NCBI GenBank assembly: GCA_035560795.1
Contig: DATMYV010000039.1
Coordinates: 15,523 to 79,522, forward strand
DNA length: 64,000 nt
Origin: Longilinea sp035560795
GTDB lineage: Bacteria; Chloroflexota; Anaerolineae; Anaerolineales; Anaerolineaceae
Direction: 5' to 3'
Shown here: positions 44,913 to 53,509 of the stretch, piece by piece
How positions within the stretch are numbered: the stretch's first letter is position 1
Layout of the letters: the number at the start of each line of letters is the position of its first letter
Notes under the pieces: model-generated
Databases searched by the model: none
What the model was told of the DNA's origin: nothing
The model's input: the letters and a program-made list of their open reading frames with translations, nothing else
Program-made: the position numbers and the translations under genes

Positions 44913-44941
44913 TAGACGGAAATTTCGACCTGGAATATAAT
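44913..44941 (+). promoter_or_regulatory. Promoter of tRNA-Gln
   Basis: TAGACG (44913-44918) and a perfect TATAAT (44936-44941) are separated by 17 bases. The -10 box ends 18 bases before the tRNA gene. Confidence 0.7.
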
Positions 44942-44959
44942 ACAGATCGCGTAGTTCCT

Positions 44960-45030
44960 TGGGGGTTCGTCTAATGGCAGGACAGCACACTCTGGATGTG
45001 CTTGTAGAGGTTCGAATCCTTTACCCCCAG
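44960..45030 (+). tRNA. tRNA-Gln (anticodon CTG)
   Basis: The acceptor stem TGGGGGT pairs with ACCCCCA, followed by discriminator G. The D-arm is GTC...GAC. The anticodon stem GCACA/TGTGC encloses loop CTCTGGA (anticodon CTG), and the T-arm has loop TTCGAAT. CCA is not encoded. It lies between gltX and glnS. Confidence 0.95.
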
Positions 45031-45108
45031 CCTGATGGGTTTTGACTTACCTTGCGCAACTTAGCCGTTGCAAAAGGTGCCCAGGAAATAAGATTTTGCG
45101 AAACGCAT

Positions 45109-45144
45109 AGGAGGCGGAGTCATAAAGAATTGACTCCGCCTCCT
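45109..45144 (+). terminator. Perfect 14-base-pair inverted repeat, probable terminator
   Basis: AGGAGGCGGAGTCA at 45109-45122 pairs without mismatch with 45131-45144 around an eight-base loop. GTTTCTCT follows, a weak T-tract. It stands between tRNA-Gln and glnS and would end the tRNA transcript. The remaining 120 bases before glnS show nothing I can name. A regulatory leader for glnS is an alternative. Confidence 0.6.
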
Positions 45145-45266
45145 GTTTCTCTAGAGATCAGGCGCTTTGAGGGATTATGCCTGATATTGCGATATCACCG
45201 ATTTGATCGTACAATTCAACTTTCATTGGTCGGTTCCCCATTCAAGAAAACCGAAAAGGTAACTTT

Positions 45267-46979
45267 ATGGACAACAATAATTCTGTCAGCCGTATCCCAG
45301 GTTTTATCCGCGATGCTATCGCTGAAGATTTGAAGAATGGCCGATTTACCTATGTTCGAACGCGTTTACCACCCGAACCCAATGGCTACCTGCATATTGG
45401 GCATTGTAAAGCTTTCTTGATTGATTATTTTGCTGCCCAGGAGTTTGGCGGCGAGCTTTTCCTGCGTTTTGACGATACCAACCCATCCAAGGAAGAAACC
45501 GAATTTGTCGAAGCGATTGAAAATGACGCTGCCTGGCTGGGTATTAAATGGGCAAAAGTATCATTCGCCTCTGATTACTTTGAACAGCTTTACGATTGGG
45601 CAGTCCGCTTGGTGAAGATGGGATTGGCCTATGTGGATGATCAAACTCAGGAAGAAATGAGCACCAGTCGCGGAACATTGCCGAAGGGCACCAAATGGAG
45701 CGAGACTGCAGCTGCTCTCAAGCCCGGGGTTGATTCTCCTTACCGCAATCGCAGCGTGGATGAGAACCTTGATTTGCTCGAACGCATGAAAAATGGCGAG
45801 TTTGACGAAGGCAGCCGGGTGCTGCGTGCCAAAATCGACATGCAAAATCCGAATATCCTGCTGCGGGATCCGGTCATGTACCGCATTATGAATGTGTCAC
45901 ATCATCGCACCGGCAATAAGTGGCACATCTACCCGATGTACGATTGGTCGCATGGGCAGAATGACTCGATGGAAGGCATCACACATTCGTTGTGTTCGAA
46001 TGAATATATAATCCATCGTCCGTTATATGAGTGGTTCTTACAGAAACTGGAAGCCTTTCCAAGCCGCCAGATTGAATTTTCGCGGCTGAACCTCACCTAT
46101 GCCATGATGAGCAAACGGAAGCTGCGCCGGCTTGTGGAAACCGGCGTTGTGCGCGGATGGGATGATCCGCGCCTGACCACACTGCGAGGATTGCGCCGGC
46201 GGGGAGTTCCTCCAGGCGCAATTATTGATTTTGTTACCGGTACTGGGGAAACAAAAAATGATAGTTGGGTCGAGATGGCTCAATTTGAGGCTGTAATCCG
46301 GGATCATCTAAATAAATCCGCACCACGCCGAATGGCCGTTTTACACCCCTTGAAGCTTGTGATCGACAATTATCCGGAAAACGCCACCGAGGAAATGGAA
46401 GCGGTTAACAATCCGGAAGACTTATCCGCCGGAACGCGCAACGTACCCTTCTCCAAGGTCATTTACATCGACCAGGATGATTTCCGCGAAAGCCCGCCGC
46501 CCAAGTTCTTCCGTCTTTACCCGGGCAACGAGGTGCGTTTACGCTATGCTTACCTGGTAACATGCGTCAGTGTCGAAAAGGATCAAGATGGCAACGTGAC
46601 CGTGGTCCATTGCACTTATGACCCGGCTACTCGTGGGGGCAACACCCCAGACGGACGCAAAGTTAAATCCACCATCCATTGGGTTTCGGCACAACATGCC
46701 ATTCAGGCAGAAGTGCGGCTTTATGACCAGCTATTCACCGTCGAACGGCCTGATGACGGAGATGTCGACTCGATCATCAACCCCGACTCGTTAACAGTTC
46801 TTACCACCTGTTATGTCGAACCGGCACTGGGCGGAGCCAAACCAGGCGATAGTTTTCAATTTGAACGAACCGGCTATTTCAGCGTCGATCCTGACTCATT
46901 GGACGGCAAGTTAGTCTTTAATCGTACAGTCGGCTTGCGGGATGCCTGGGGAAAAATTGAGCAGAGTGGCAAGAATTAA
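45267..46979 (+). CDS. glnS: Glutaminyl-tRNA synthetase
   Basis: This class I synthetase charges tRNA-Gln directly. The 570 residues include the HIGH motif in PPEPNGYLHIGHCKAF, the tRNA-acceptor-binding middle part, MMSKRKLRRLV as the KMSKS region, and the two beta-barrel anticodon-binding domains after about residue 350. GlnS is absent from many bacteria, which use GatCAB instead, so its presence with a neighbouring tRNA-Gln is informative. AAAGGT stands before the ATG. Confidence 0.95.
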   Translation: MDNNNSVSRIPGFIRDAIAEDLKNGRFTYVRTRLPPEPNGYLHIGHCKAFLIDYFAAQEFGGELFLRFDDTNPSKEETEFVEAIENDAAWLGIKWAKVSFASDYFEQLYDWAVRLVKMGLAYVDDQTQEEMSTSRGTLPKGTKWSETAAALKPGVDSPYRNRSVDENLDLLERMKNGEFDEGSRVLRAKIDMQNPNILLRDPVMYRIMNVSHHRTGNKWHIYPMYDWSHGQNDSMEGITHSLCSNEYIIHRPLYEWFLQKLEAFPSRQIEFSRLNLTYAMMSKRKLRRLVETGVVRGWDDPRLTTLRGLRRRGVPPGAIIDFVTGTGETKNDSWVEMAQFEAVIRDHLNKSAPRRMAVLHPLKLVIDNYPENATEEMEAVNNPEDLSAGTRNVPFSKVIYIDQDDFRESPPPKFFRLYPGNEVRLRYAYLVTCVSVEKDQDGNVTVVHCTYDPATRGGNTPDGRKVKSTIHWVSAQHAIQAEVRLYDQLFTVERPDDGDVDSIINPDSLTVLTTCYVEPALGGAKPGDSFQFERTGYFSVDPDSLDGKLVFNRTVGLRDAWGKIEQSGKN

Positions 46980-47021
46980 TATTTGCCATGTGATGCCAAA
47001 CCATAATTGTTCAACACGCTG

Positions 47022-48281
47022 TTAGCCTGCCTCGGCAGACCGTCTGCGCGGTTTTGGATCTTTTACAAAGAAGTGCAGGACGAAGGCAGCCACCCCACCC
47101 AGGATGGCACTGACCAGGAAAGTAATTGGATAACTCGCATTATCTGCCAACCAGCCGCCGAGAATGGGCGATAAAATGGCGGCTGGTGCGATGAAGGTGT
47201 TTCCCAGGCCGACAAAGGTCGGACGTTGAGCATCTGTGCCAAATTCCAACAGGATCGGAAATCCGATCGTCCAGAAGGCTGTATTGGCGATGCCTTCCAG
47301 GATAATGACCGGATAGAACCAGGAAGTATTTGGCGCCAGCCAGGCCAGTAGACAACAGCCTACGCTGGCCAGCGCACCAAACTCGATAACGCCTTTTCGA
47401 CTCCACTTATCTGCGATTCGACCCAGAATAATATTTGCGGCCATCTGAGTGATTAACAGCACACTGGTCAGAATGCCTGCTTCGATTTCACTCATCCGGA
47501 GCTTTCGAACCGCATAAACAATAAAGAAGGCATAAGCCATCATGCCAAAATAAAAAAGTATACGGCTAACGATGAACCAAACAAAGGGTTTATTCTCTCT
47601 GAAAACGGACCCTATGGTTTTCCATAAGGGGATATCCGTCCTGAGGTTCTCATCCCGTACGGTAGATTCTTCGCGGGTTTGCCGAAGAAAAAACCAGCTC
47701 ACCAGCATGAAAAAAGAAGCGATCAGGAATAAATAGGAAAAACCGCGTGACCCAGGATTTCGTTCCAACAGCGATCCAGCGATAATTGCTCCTGCGCTGG
47801 CCAGTAAATTTGCCGCTGCCGACTGAAGGCCGAAGAAGGTGGCCAGATAATCGGACGGGATGATTTTAGCAATCAAATTTTGCCACCCGTTTGCTGCGAG
47901 ACCAGCCCCCATGCCTTGCCAGATCAACATCGCAAAAGTTAACACCAGAGCAATCGTTGGACCGATTGTTGGAATTAGCCAGGCAACCAATGCCAGGAAG
48001 AAAAATGGAAGCCTTTCATGAATCGTGTTTATCAACACGTAGGGTTTCAGAATTTTAAGGCGGGCTACTGTTTTGGATGTAAATAATTGAGGCAACAACC
48101 AACCCATATTATGAACGGCGGGTACCAGGCCAATCAATATCGCCGAATCGGTCATTGTGGCAACAAACAGCGGTAAGAATGTTGTAAAGCTTACGAAACC
48201 GATCGCAAAACCAAAAAAAACGCCATCAAATAAATTGATAATGACGTTGTATTTAAGATTGCGTTGAATGAAGGAGGTCAT
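47022..48281 (-). CDS. Major facilitator superfamily permease, substrate unknown
   Basis: The 419-residue protein has about twelve hydrophobic segments and a charged loop near residue 205 (RQTREESTVRDENLR). The start YNVIINLFDGVFFGFAIGFVSFTTFLPLFV and the following GLVPAVHNMGWLLPQLFTSKTVARLK match the plan of the MFS protein at 14772, so they are paralogues. No substrate can be given. There is no normal ribosome site before the ATG. Instead a small palindrome and a long hairpin lie immediately upstream. Confidence 0.82.
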   Translation of the reverse strand: MTSFIQRNLKYNVIINLFDGVFFGFAIGFVSFTTFLPLFVATMTDSAILIGLVPAVHNMGWLLPQLFTSKTVARLKILKPYVLINTIHERLPFFFLALVAWLIPTIGPTIALVLTFAMLIWQGMGAGLAANGWQNLIAKIIPSDYLATFFGLQSAAANLLASAGAIIAGSLLERNPGSRGFSYLFLIASFFMLVSWFFLRQTREESTVRDENLRTDIPLWKTIGSVFRENKPFVWFIVSRILFYFGMMAYAFFIVYAVRKLRMSEIEAGILTSVLLITQMAANIILGRIADKWSRKGVIEFGALASVGCCLLAWLAPNTSWFYPVIILEGIANTAFWTIGFPILLEFGTDAQRPTFVGLGNTFIAPAAILSPILGGWLADNASYPITFLVSAILGGVAAFVLHFFVKDPKPRRRSAEAG

Positions 48282-48284
48282 CAG

Positions 48285-48297
48285 GGGTAATTTACCC
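48285..48297. promoter_or_regulatory. Short palindrome at the MFS start, possible operator
   Basis: GGGTAATTTACCC is a perfect palindrome around one central base. It ends four bases upstream of the ATG at 48281, where a ribosome site would normally be. A repressor site or an RNA hairpin that masks the start is possible. Confidence 0.3.
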
Positions 48298-48301
48298 TTT
48301 A

Positions 48302-48334
48302 AATCTCAACCCCGGCGCTACCGGGGTTGAGATT
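48302..48334 (-). terminator. Perfect 14-base-pair hairpin, probable terminator of the 48387 gene group
   Basis: AATCTCAACCCCGG pairs perfectly with 48321-48334 around a five-base loop. It lies about 50 bases after the stop of the small acidic protein gene and before the MFS gene. The T-tract is weak on the minus strand (TTTAAAGGG) and slightly better on the plus strand. Confidence 0.6.
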
Positions 48335-48386
48335 GTCTTAATTTTAACCAAATGAGAAAAATCCAGACGTCAGAAAGCACGAGGCC

Positions 48387-48632
48387 TTATTGATAGGTGG
48401 TCTCGTCTTCATCATCCATCCAGACTTCGTCTTCGTCATCCTCATCCTCGAGCTCTTCCCATTCTTCCAATTCTTCTTCCTCTTCCTCTTCCCAATCATT
48501 TTCATCAACAGCTTCCGCGGTAGGGGAATAGGTTTTACAACCCGCATCCGGATCCAGTTCGACCATTGCGGCGCTGCAATAGCCTTCATCAAGGAAGGCG
48601 CAATCGATGTAATGGCAACGAATTTTTGGCAT
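48387..48632 (-). CDS. Small Cys-motif protein (DUF1540-like) with long acidic tail
   Basis: The 81-residue protein has an N-terminal part with cysteines at 6, 11, 19 and 32 in the pattern CxxxxC...GYCSAAMVELDP...CKTY, which resembles the small DUF1540 metal-binding-like domain. Residues about 41-78 are almost only Glu and Asp. AGGAGG stands seven bases before the ATG, so the gene is real and well translated. The function is unknown. The acidic tail might bind metal ions or a basic partner. It follows the VKOR gene after 14 bases. Confidence 0.78.
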   Translation of the reverse strand: MPKIRCHYIDCAFLDEGYCSAAMVELDPDAGCKTYSPTAEAVDENDWEEEEEEELEEWEELEDEDDEDEVWMDDEDETTYQ

Positions 48633-48646
48633 CTTAATCCTCCTGC

Positions 48647-49090
48647 CTAAGATAATTCATTTGTCTGTGAGGGAGCCAGACGTGCCAAGTTTAGCCCAAA
48701 CAGGACAAGCATACAAATTGCTGAAAGAACACAAAAAGGACAAATTGCGTGAATGACTGCAATTTCCAGATAGGTCAAATACGCTGAAAACAATACGCCG
48801 ATCAGTGATAATCCAAAGTTTAACAAGATGCCTTGAGTTTGCCACAAGCGGCCGCGATTTTCAAGGAGCAGTAACGCGATGATTACCAGGTACGAAATCG
48901 CGCCAAGCACGGCCACCGGAATACCACCGATCATGGAGTAGCGGCTTATATTCACAGACCAGCAATCTCCAACCCCTTGAATGCACATCGCTTTATTATT
49001 GCTGTATTTCAAGATAATCAAGTAGATCGAATCGAGCAGACCTATTACAGTGACCAACAGACTCCACAGCCAAAGCTTGTTAGCTTTCAT
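48647..49090 (-). CDS. Vitamin K epoxide reductase (VKOR) family membrane thiol oxidoreductase
   Basis: Bacterial VKOR proteins reoxidise DsbA-like thioredoxins and pass electrons to quinone, and so support disulfide formation outside the cytoplasm. The 147 residues form four to five membrane helices. Cys36 and Cys43 form the loop pair, and Cys117-Pro-Phe-Cys120 is the quinone-side CxxC. No thioredoxin domain is fused to it, and no dsbA lies in the window. The ATG has a short GGTGA site. It is 12 bases from moeA, so it belongs to the rel-moeA transcript. Confidence 0.88.
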   Translation of the reverse strand: MKANKLWLWSLLVTVIGLLDSIYLIILKYSNNKAMCIQGVGDCWSVNISRYSMIGGIPVAVLGAISYLVIIALLLLENRGRLWQTQGILLNFGLSLIGVLFSAYLTYLEIAVIHAICPFCVLSAICMLVLFGLNLARLAPSQTNELS

Positions 49091-49102
49091 TATTCACCAT
49101 GA

Positions 49103-50377
49103 TCATTTCCATGCAGATTCATTCGAAAATGGATACACATTTACGTCTGCTCCGGCAGGAAGCGATTTTACCCCAGAGGGAAGAATCAGTAAAGCATTTG
49201 CGCGGGTTAATGCGAATAAATTGCCAGATCCCTGATGCCCTGAGAGTTTTACAAACCGGTTTCCGGACCGATTTTCGATAATTGCCCGTAAATAGCTTTC
49301 ACGACCATCTGATTCAACCGGTTCGGACAATTTTGCCTTTAGGGTTACCATTTTCTGATTCAAAGATCCCGCCATCTTTCTTATTGCTGGAATCACAAAG
49401 ATCAAGCAACCAACAAAAGAAGAAACGGGATTTCCAGGCAACCCGATTACAGGGACCCCCCTGTAATTTCCGAACGCCAACGGTTTTCCCGGACGAACAT
49501 CCACTTTCCAGAAGGTCATGGCCCCCTGTTCAAAAATGATCTTCCGGATAAAATCGAATGGCCCCACGCTAACACCCGCAGAGGTAATAAGCAAATCAGC
49601 GCCAGACTCAACCATGGCATTCAACCGTTCTCGAATGACACCTTCATCATCGGGAACGAACCCTGAGTGAGTGATCATTGCGCCAGATTCGATCAATAAC
49701 GCGTTTAACATGAATGAATTTGAATCATAGATTTTTCCCGGTAGTAAAGGTTCAGTCTGGGCCACCAATTCATCACCTGTTGAAAGCAACCCAACCCGTG
49801 GTTGGCGAAAAACGGGTATGGTAGGAAAACCTTGTGATGAAAGCAAGCCCAAATCCTGTGGCAATAGTCGATGACCAATTGGAAAAAGCATCGTCCCTGC
49901 GGAGGCATCTTGCCCCCGTGGACGGATCGAATCGCCAGTCCTCACTGGGGAAGAAAGGCTGATCTTTTGCGGAAGGGGTGCGTCGAGTCCCTGTGCATAA
50001 ATATCCGTAGCTTCGACCATGACTACGGCATCAGCGCCATCCGGCACAATTGCGCCTGTCATGATGCGAGCTGCCTCACCAGGCTGGAGGTTGAAATCTG
50101 GATTTGATCCCGCCGGGATATCGCCGACTACTTTTAGGACGACCGGTTTCACCGCGTTGGCATTCCTGGTATCATCGGCTCGAACCGCATATCCATCCGC
50201 GCTGGAATTGGCGAAGGGGGGCATATCAAATCTTGCTGATAATTCTGCCGCGAGAATGCGCCCAAGTCCTTGCTGCAACAAAATTGATTCGGGCTGCACT
50301 GTCTGGACGGCAGCCAAAATAATATCCTGTGCCTCTGAAACTGAAAGAAGTGCCGAGTGGGTTGTCTCTTTTTTCAT
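49103..50377 (-). CDS. moeA: Molybdopterin molybdenumtransferase MoeA
   Basis: MoeA inserts molybdate into adenylated molybdopterin in the last step of molybdenum cofactor synthesis. The 424 residues contain PPFANSSADGYAVRADD, the MTGAIVPDGADAVVMVE block, VGLLSTGDEL, TSAGVSVGPFD and GLPGNPVSSF. Its ATG overlaps the stop of rel (ATGA). No other Mo-cofactor gene is in the window, and no certain molybdoenzyme is either, so its client enzymes lie elsewhere. Confidence 0.94.
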   Translation of the reverse strand: MKKETTHSALLSVSEAQDIILAAVQTVQPESILLQQGLGRILAAELSARFDMPPFANSSADGYAVRADDTRNANAVKPVVLKVVGDIPAGSNPDFNLQPGEAARIMTGAIVPDGADAVVMVEATDIYAQGLDAPLPQKISLSSPVRTGDSIRPRGQDASAGTMLFPIGHRLLPQDLGLLSSQGFPTIPVFRQPRVGLLSTGDELVAQTEPLLPGKIYDSNSFMLNALLIESGAMITHSGFVPDDEGVIRERLNAMVESGADLLITSAGVSVGPFDFIRKIIFEQGAMTFWKVDVRPGKPLAFGNYRGVPVIGLPGNPVSSFVGCLIFVIPAIRKMAGSLNQKMVTLKAKLSEPVESDGRESYLRAIIENRSGNRFVKLSGHQGSGNLFALTRANALLILPSGVKSLPAGADVNVYPFSNESAWK

Positions 50378-52632
50378 CCAGGTTTTAAGCGGTGAGCTTC
50401 CATCACATTCGGAAGGTTTTCAATCCGGGTTAATGTTCGGCTCAACTGGGTGATGTCGCCGATTTCGATTACGAGCGTGATGGTGGCGTGATTGTGGGAG
50501 ACTTTGAGTCCAATATCCACAAGATTGATGCCTTCATTGCCCAGGATTGCGGAAATATCTCCCATTAATCCTTGCCGGTCGTAAGCCTTGATCTGGATGG
50601 TGATGGGATAGGTTTTTTGCACTTCTCCCCAAGAGACTTTTACCAGGCGCTCTTTATCGGTCAATCGCAATATATTGGGACAATCCAGCCGGTGAATGGT
50701 TGCGCCGCGGCCACGGGTGATATACCCGACGATTTCATCGCCAGGGGCAGGGTTGCAGCAATGCGCAATCGATGTAAGGATGCCTTTTAACCCAAGGACG
50801 TTTACGCCGTTGCCATTGGCACGGGTTTCGGTGATTGGATGCGTTTCCGGCAGGATGTCAAATTCGTTCTTCTCGCTATCCAGCTCGCTTAACCGGTTCA
50901 TAATTCGGCCAAGCGAAACATCCCCGCACCCCAAGGCCACATACAGATCTTCGGCTGTTTTAAATTCGAGTTGGCGGGCGAGGGAGTCAAGATCCATATC
51001 GCCCATCCCGAGGCGGTGCAGTTCGCGGTCGAGAATGGCCTTGCCCTGAGAAAGGTTTTGTTCCCGATCCTGATCTTTAAACCACTGGCGGATCTTACTG
51101 CGGGCCCGTTGGGTTCTAACCAGACCTAGATTGGAATTTAGCCAGTCCCGGCTTGGCCCACCCTGTTTGGCGGTTAACACTTCCACCTGATCGCCTGTAT
51201 GCAGGATGTAATCAAGGTTGACGAGTCGACCATTGATTTTTGCGCCCCGGCAGCGGTTGCCGATTTCAGTATGTACGTGGTAGGCAAAGTCGATTGGGGT
51301 TGAACCGGCCGGCAAATCGATGATATCGCCGCGCGGGGTAAAAACGTAAACGCGATCCTGGAACACATCCGTTTTCATCCCGTCAACGAATTCGGCGGCG
51401 TCTTCAACCTCCTGCCGCCACTCCATTAATCGGCGCAGCCAACTGATCCGCTGTTCGTAAACGTCATCCTTGCCGCTTTTCTTTTCCTTGTAGCGCCAAT
51501 GGGCAGCAATACCGTATTCAGCATTTTGGTGCATTTCCGGCGTGCGAATTTGTACTTCAAGTGGTTTGCCATCATCGTAAATTACGGCTGTGTGCAGGGA
51601 TTGATAGAAATTATCTTTTGGTGCGGCGATGTAATCGTCAAATTCGTGGGGAATAGGGCGCCAATGGGTGTGGATTACACCCAATGCGGCGTAACAAGAA
51701 GGAATATCCGGGACCATCAAACGAACCCCTCGCAGGTCAAGTACCATGTCGAAGGCCTTTCCGCGATCCATCATTTTATGGTAGATTGAATAAATATGCT
51801 TTGGACGCCCGGATATTTCAGTTTTTATGTTACTGTCTGCCAACAACTTCGCCAAATGCTGGGTAATTTCCTCGATTTGTTTCTCACGGTCGATCCGTCT
51901 TTCGGCAAGGTTCTCAGCGATTTCTTTATATTTTTCTGGGTTTGTGTAGCGGAATCCCAGGTCTTCCAATTCCCATTTTATCTGCCAGATACCCAGACGA
52001 TTGGCCAATGGAGCAAAAATATCCAGTGTTTCGCGCGCAATGCGCACACGTTTGCTTTCAGGCATATAGCCCAAGGTCCGCATGTTATGCAGCCGGTCAG
52101 CCAATTTAATTAACACCACCCGAATATCTTCCCCCATCGCGAGGAAGACTTTTCGCAAGGTTTCGTTAGCCAAATCACGTTTTCGGCTGCGCAGTGCCGC
52201 GGCTTCGACTGCTGCAGCCTCTGCTGCGGCGGCTTCCTGCGGACTTCCTGCTGGAATTGCGACCGCTTCCAATTCCGTCTCATGCTGATCTGCCCGGGTC
52301 ACGCGCGGCAAATTGTCCAGTTTTGTGACGCCGTCTACTAATTTTCCAACATCCTCGCTAAATTCTCGGCGGATATCAGCCAGGCTTACTTCGGTATCTT
52401 CAACAGTATCATGTAAAAGCCCGGCGACAACGACAGCCGGGGGGACATTCAATTCGACTAAAATGGTTGCAACGGCAACACAGTGGGTAATGTAGGGTTC
52501 ACCAGATGCGCGTTTTTGACCTGCATGGGCTTTATCGGCAAAATAATAAGCGCGTTGGATTAAATCCTTATCGATTACAGAATAGGACTCGGGCAGTGCT
52601 TGCAATAATCCATCAAGAAATGTGGTTGGCAT
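50374..52632 (-). CDS. rel: Bifunctional (p)ppGpp synthetase/hydrolase, Rel/SpoT family
   Basis: This enzyme makes and degrades the alarmone (p)ppGpp. The 752 residues have an N-terminal HD hydrolase domain (His50, His74-Asp75, Glu78-Asp79, and KLADRLHNM with Asp179), a synthetase domain (about 245-400), a TGS domain (about 425-485), and an ACT domain at the end. The hydrolase motifs look complete. Two oddities stand out: the HD domain has an Ala/Glu-rich insertion of about 35 extra residues (about 111-150), and the synthetase has Glu330-Phe-Asp-Asp333, the acidic form typical of RelA, where bifunctional enzymes normally have RxKD. It is coupled to moeA. Confidence 0.94.
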   Translation of the reverse strand: MPTTFLDGLLQALPESYSVIDKDLIQRAYYFADKAHAGQKRASGEPYITHCVAVATILVELNVPPAVVVAGLLHDTVEDTEVSLADIRREFSEDVGKLVDGVTKLDNLPRVTRADQHETELEAVAIPAGSPQEAAAAEAAAVEAAALRSRKRDLANETLRKVFLAMGEDIRVVLIKLADRLHNMRTLGYMPESKRVRIARETLDIFAPLANRLGIWQIKWELEDLGFRYTNPEKYKEIAENLAERRIDREKQIEEITQHLAKLLADSNIKTEISGRPKHIYSIYHKMMDRGKAFDMVLDLRGVRLMVPDIPSCYAALGVIHTHWRPIPHEFDDYIAAPKDNFYQSLHTAVIYDDGKPLEVQIRTPEMHQNAEYGIAAHWRYKEKKSGKDDVYEQRISWLRRLMEWRQEVEDAAEFVDGMKTDVFQDRVYVFTPRGDIIDLPAGSTPIDFAYHVHTEIGNRCRGAKINGRLVNLDYILHTGDQVEVLTAKQGGPSRDWLNSNLGLVRTQRARSKIRQWFKDQDREQNLSQGKAILDRELHRLGMGDMDLDSLARQLEFKTAEDLYVALGCGDVSLGRIMNRLSELDSEKNEFDILPETHPITETRANGNGVNVLGLKGILTSIAHCCNPAPGDEIVGYITRGRGATIHRLDCPNILRLTDKERLVKVSWGEVQKTYPITIQIKAYDRQGLMGDISAILGNEGINLVDIGLKVSHNHATITLVIEIGDITQLSRTLTRIENLPNVMEAHRLKPG

Positions 52633-52768
52633 CTGTTTATATCCAGAAGAGTGACTTCATGGATGTGATAGTATACCCTCACCGGCCATGGAAAAACAAG
52701 GCTCACAAACCATTACCTATTCCAGGATGCGAAATGCAGTTGTTCGTAATCTAGTGGTGCTCAATCGT

Positions 52769-53443
52769 TTACAAGGGCTGGACATCCTGGAAATGAGAAA
52801 GAATTCGGGAGAGGGTAATGTCCTGAGGCGATGTCACGATTAAGTCAGCCTGGGATAGATCCAGGTGGCTTGAAATGGAATTCGGATAGGCAACACACGC
52901 CAATCCGGCTGATTTGGCAGCGCGGATGCCCATGGGCGAATCCTCAAGGACGATGGCTTCATGCGCGTTGATACCCAGTCGCCTTAAAGCCAGCTGAAAC
53001 AATTCAGGATCAGGTTTGACCTTTGTCACATCCTCTGCCGTGCAAACCGCCAGGAAATATTTTCCCGCGCCAACCCGAGCCAGACCTGATTCAACCCAGA
53101 TTCGGCCAGAACTGGAGGCAACCGCCATCGACAGACCGGCTTTTTGTGCATGTTTTAGGAGCAAACTCATCCCAGGCCTCAATCTCTCTTTTTCGATTGC
53201 CTGAGTGGATTGTATTTTAAATTGCTTTTTCAATTCATCTTTGTCAAAAAATGCAGTTGTCTTTCCAATCAAATCAGCAATGGGGTCAAATGCGTCTGGG
53301 GAGGTGCCCAGACATTGCACCCACTCCTCCGGGCGAAGTTCTGCACCCAGCTCATGGTATAGCTTTTGCCAGGTTTGCATCTGTGGGGTTTCTGTATCGA
53401 CCAGCAAACCATCAAAATCGAATATTAATGCTTTGATTTTCAT
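52769..53443 (-). CDS. HAD-superfamily phosphatase (beta-phosphoglucomutase/phosphatase-like)
   Basis: The 224-residue protein starts MKIKALIFDFDGLLVDTE, the motif I of HAD enzymes with catalytic Asp residues and an alpha-helical cap (about 20-85). Motif II is VASSSG, the lysine motif is KVKPDPELF, and motif III is VLEDSPMGIRAAKSAG. It should remove phosphate from, or isomerise, a small sugar phosphate. The substrate is unknown. A TTG start at 53470 is possible, but the ATG at 53443 starts at the fold. It lies between rel and the dehydrogenase operon. Confidence 0.85.
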   Translation of the reverse strand: MKIKALIFDFDGLLVDTETPQMQTWQKLYHELGAELRPEEWVQCLGTSPDAFDPIADLIGKTTAFFDKDELKKQFKIQSTQAIEKERLRPGMSLLLKHAQKAGLSMAVASSSGRIWVESGLARVGAGKYFLAVCTAEDVTKVKPDPELFQLALRRLGINAHEAIVLEDSPMGIRAAKSAGLACVAYPNSISSHLDLSQADLIVTSPQDITLSRILSHFQDVQPL

Positions 53444-53468
53444 AAGGGGCAATTTTACATCAGAAATC

Positions 53469-53494
53469 AAAAAAGAACGGAGGCCTCTCCGCTC
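53469..53494 (-). terminator. Rho-independent terminator of the dehydrogenase operon
   Basis: Read on the minus strand, GAGCGGAG pairs with CTCCGTTC (one G-T pair) around a four-base loop, followed by six T. It begins 15 bases after the stop of the FAD oxidoreductase. Confidence 0.8.
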
Positions 53495-53509
53495 TCTCTT
53501 TGTTATTGA

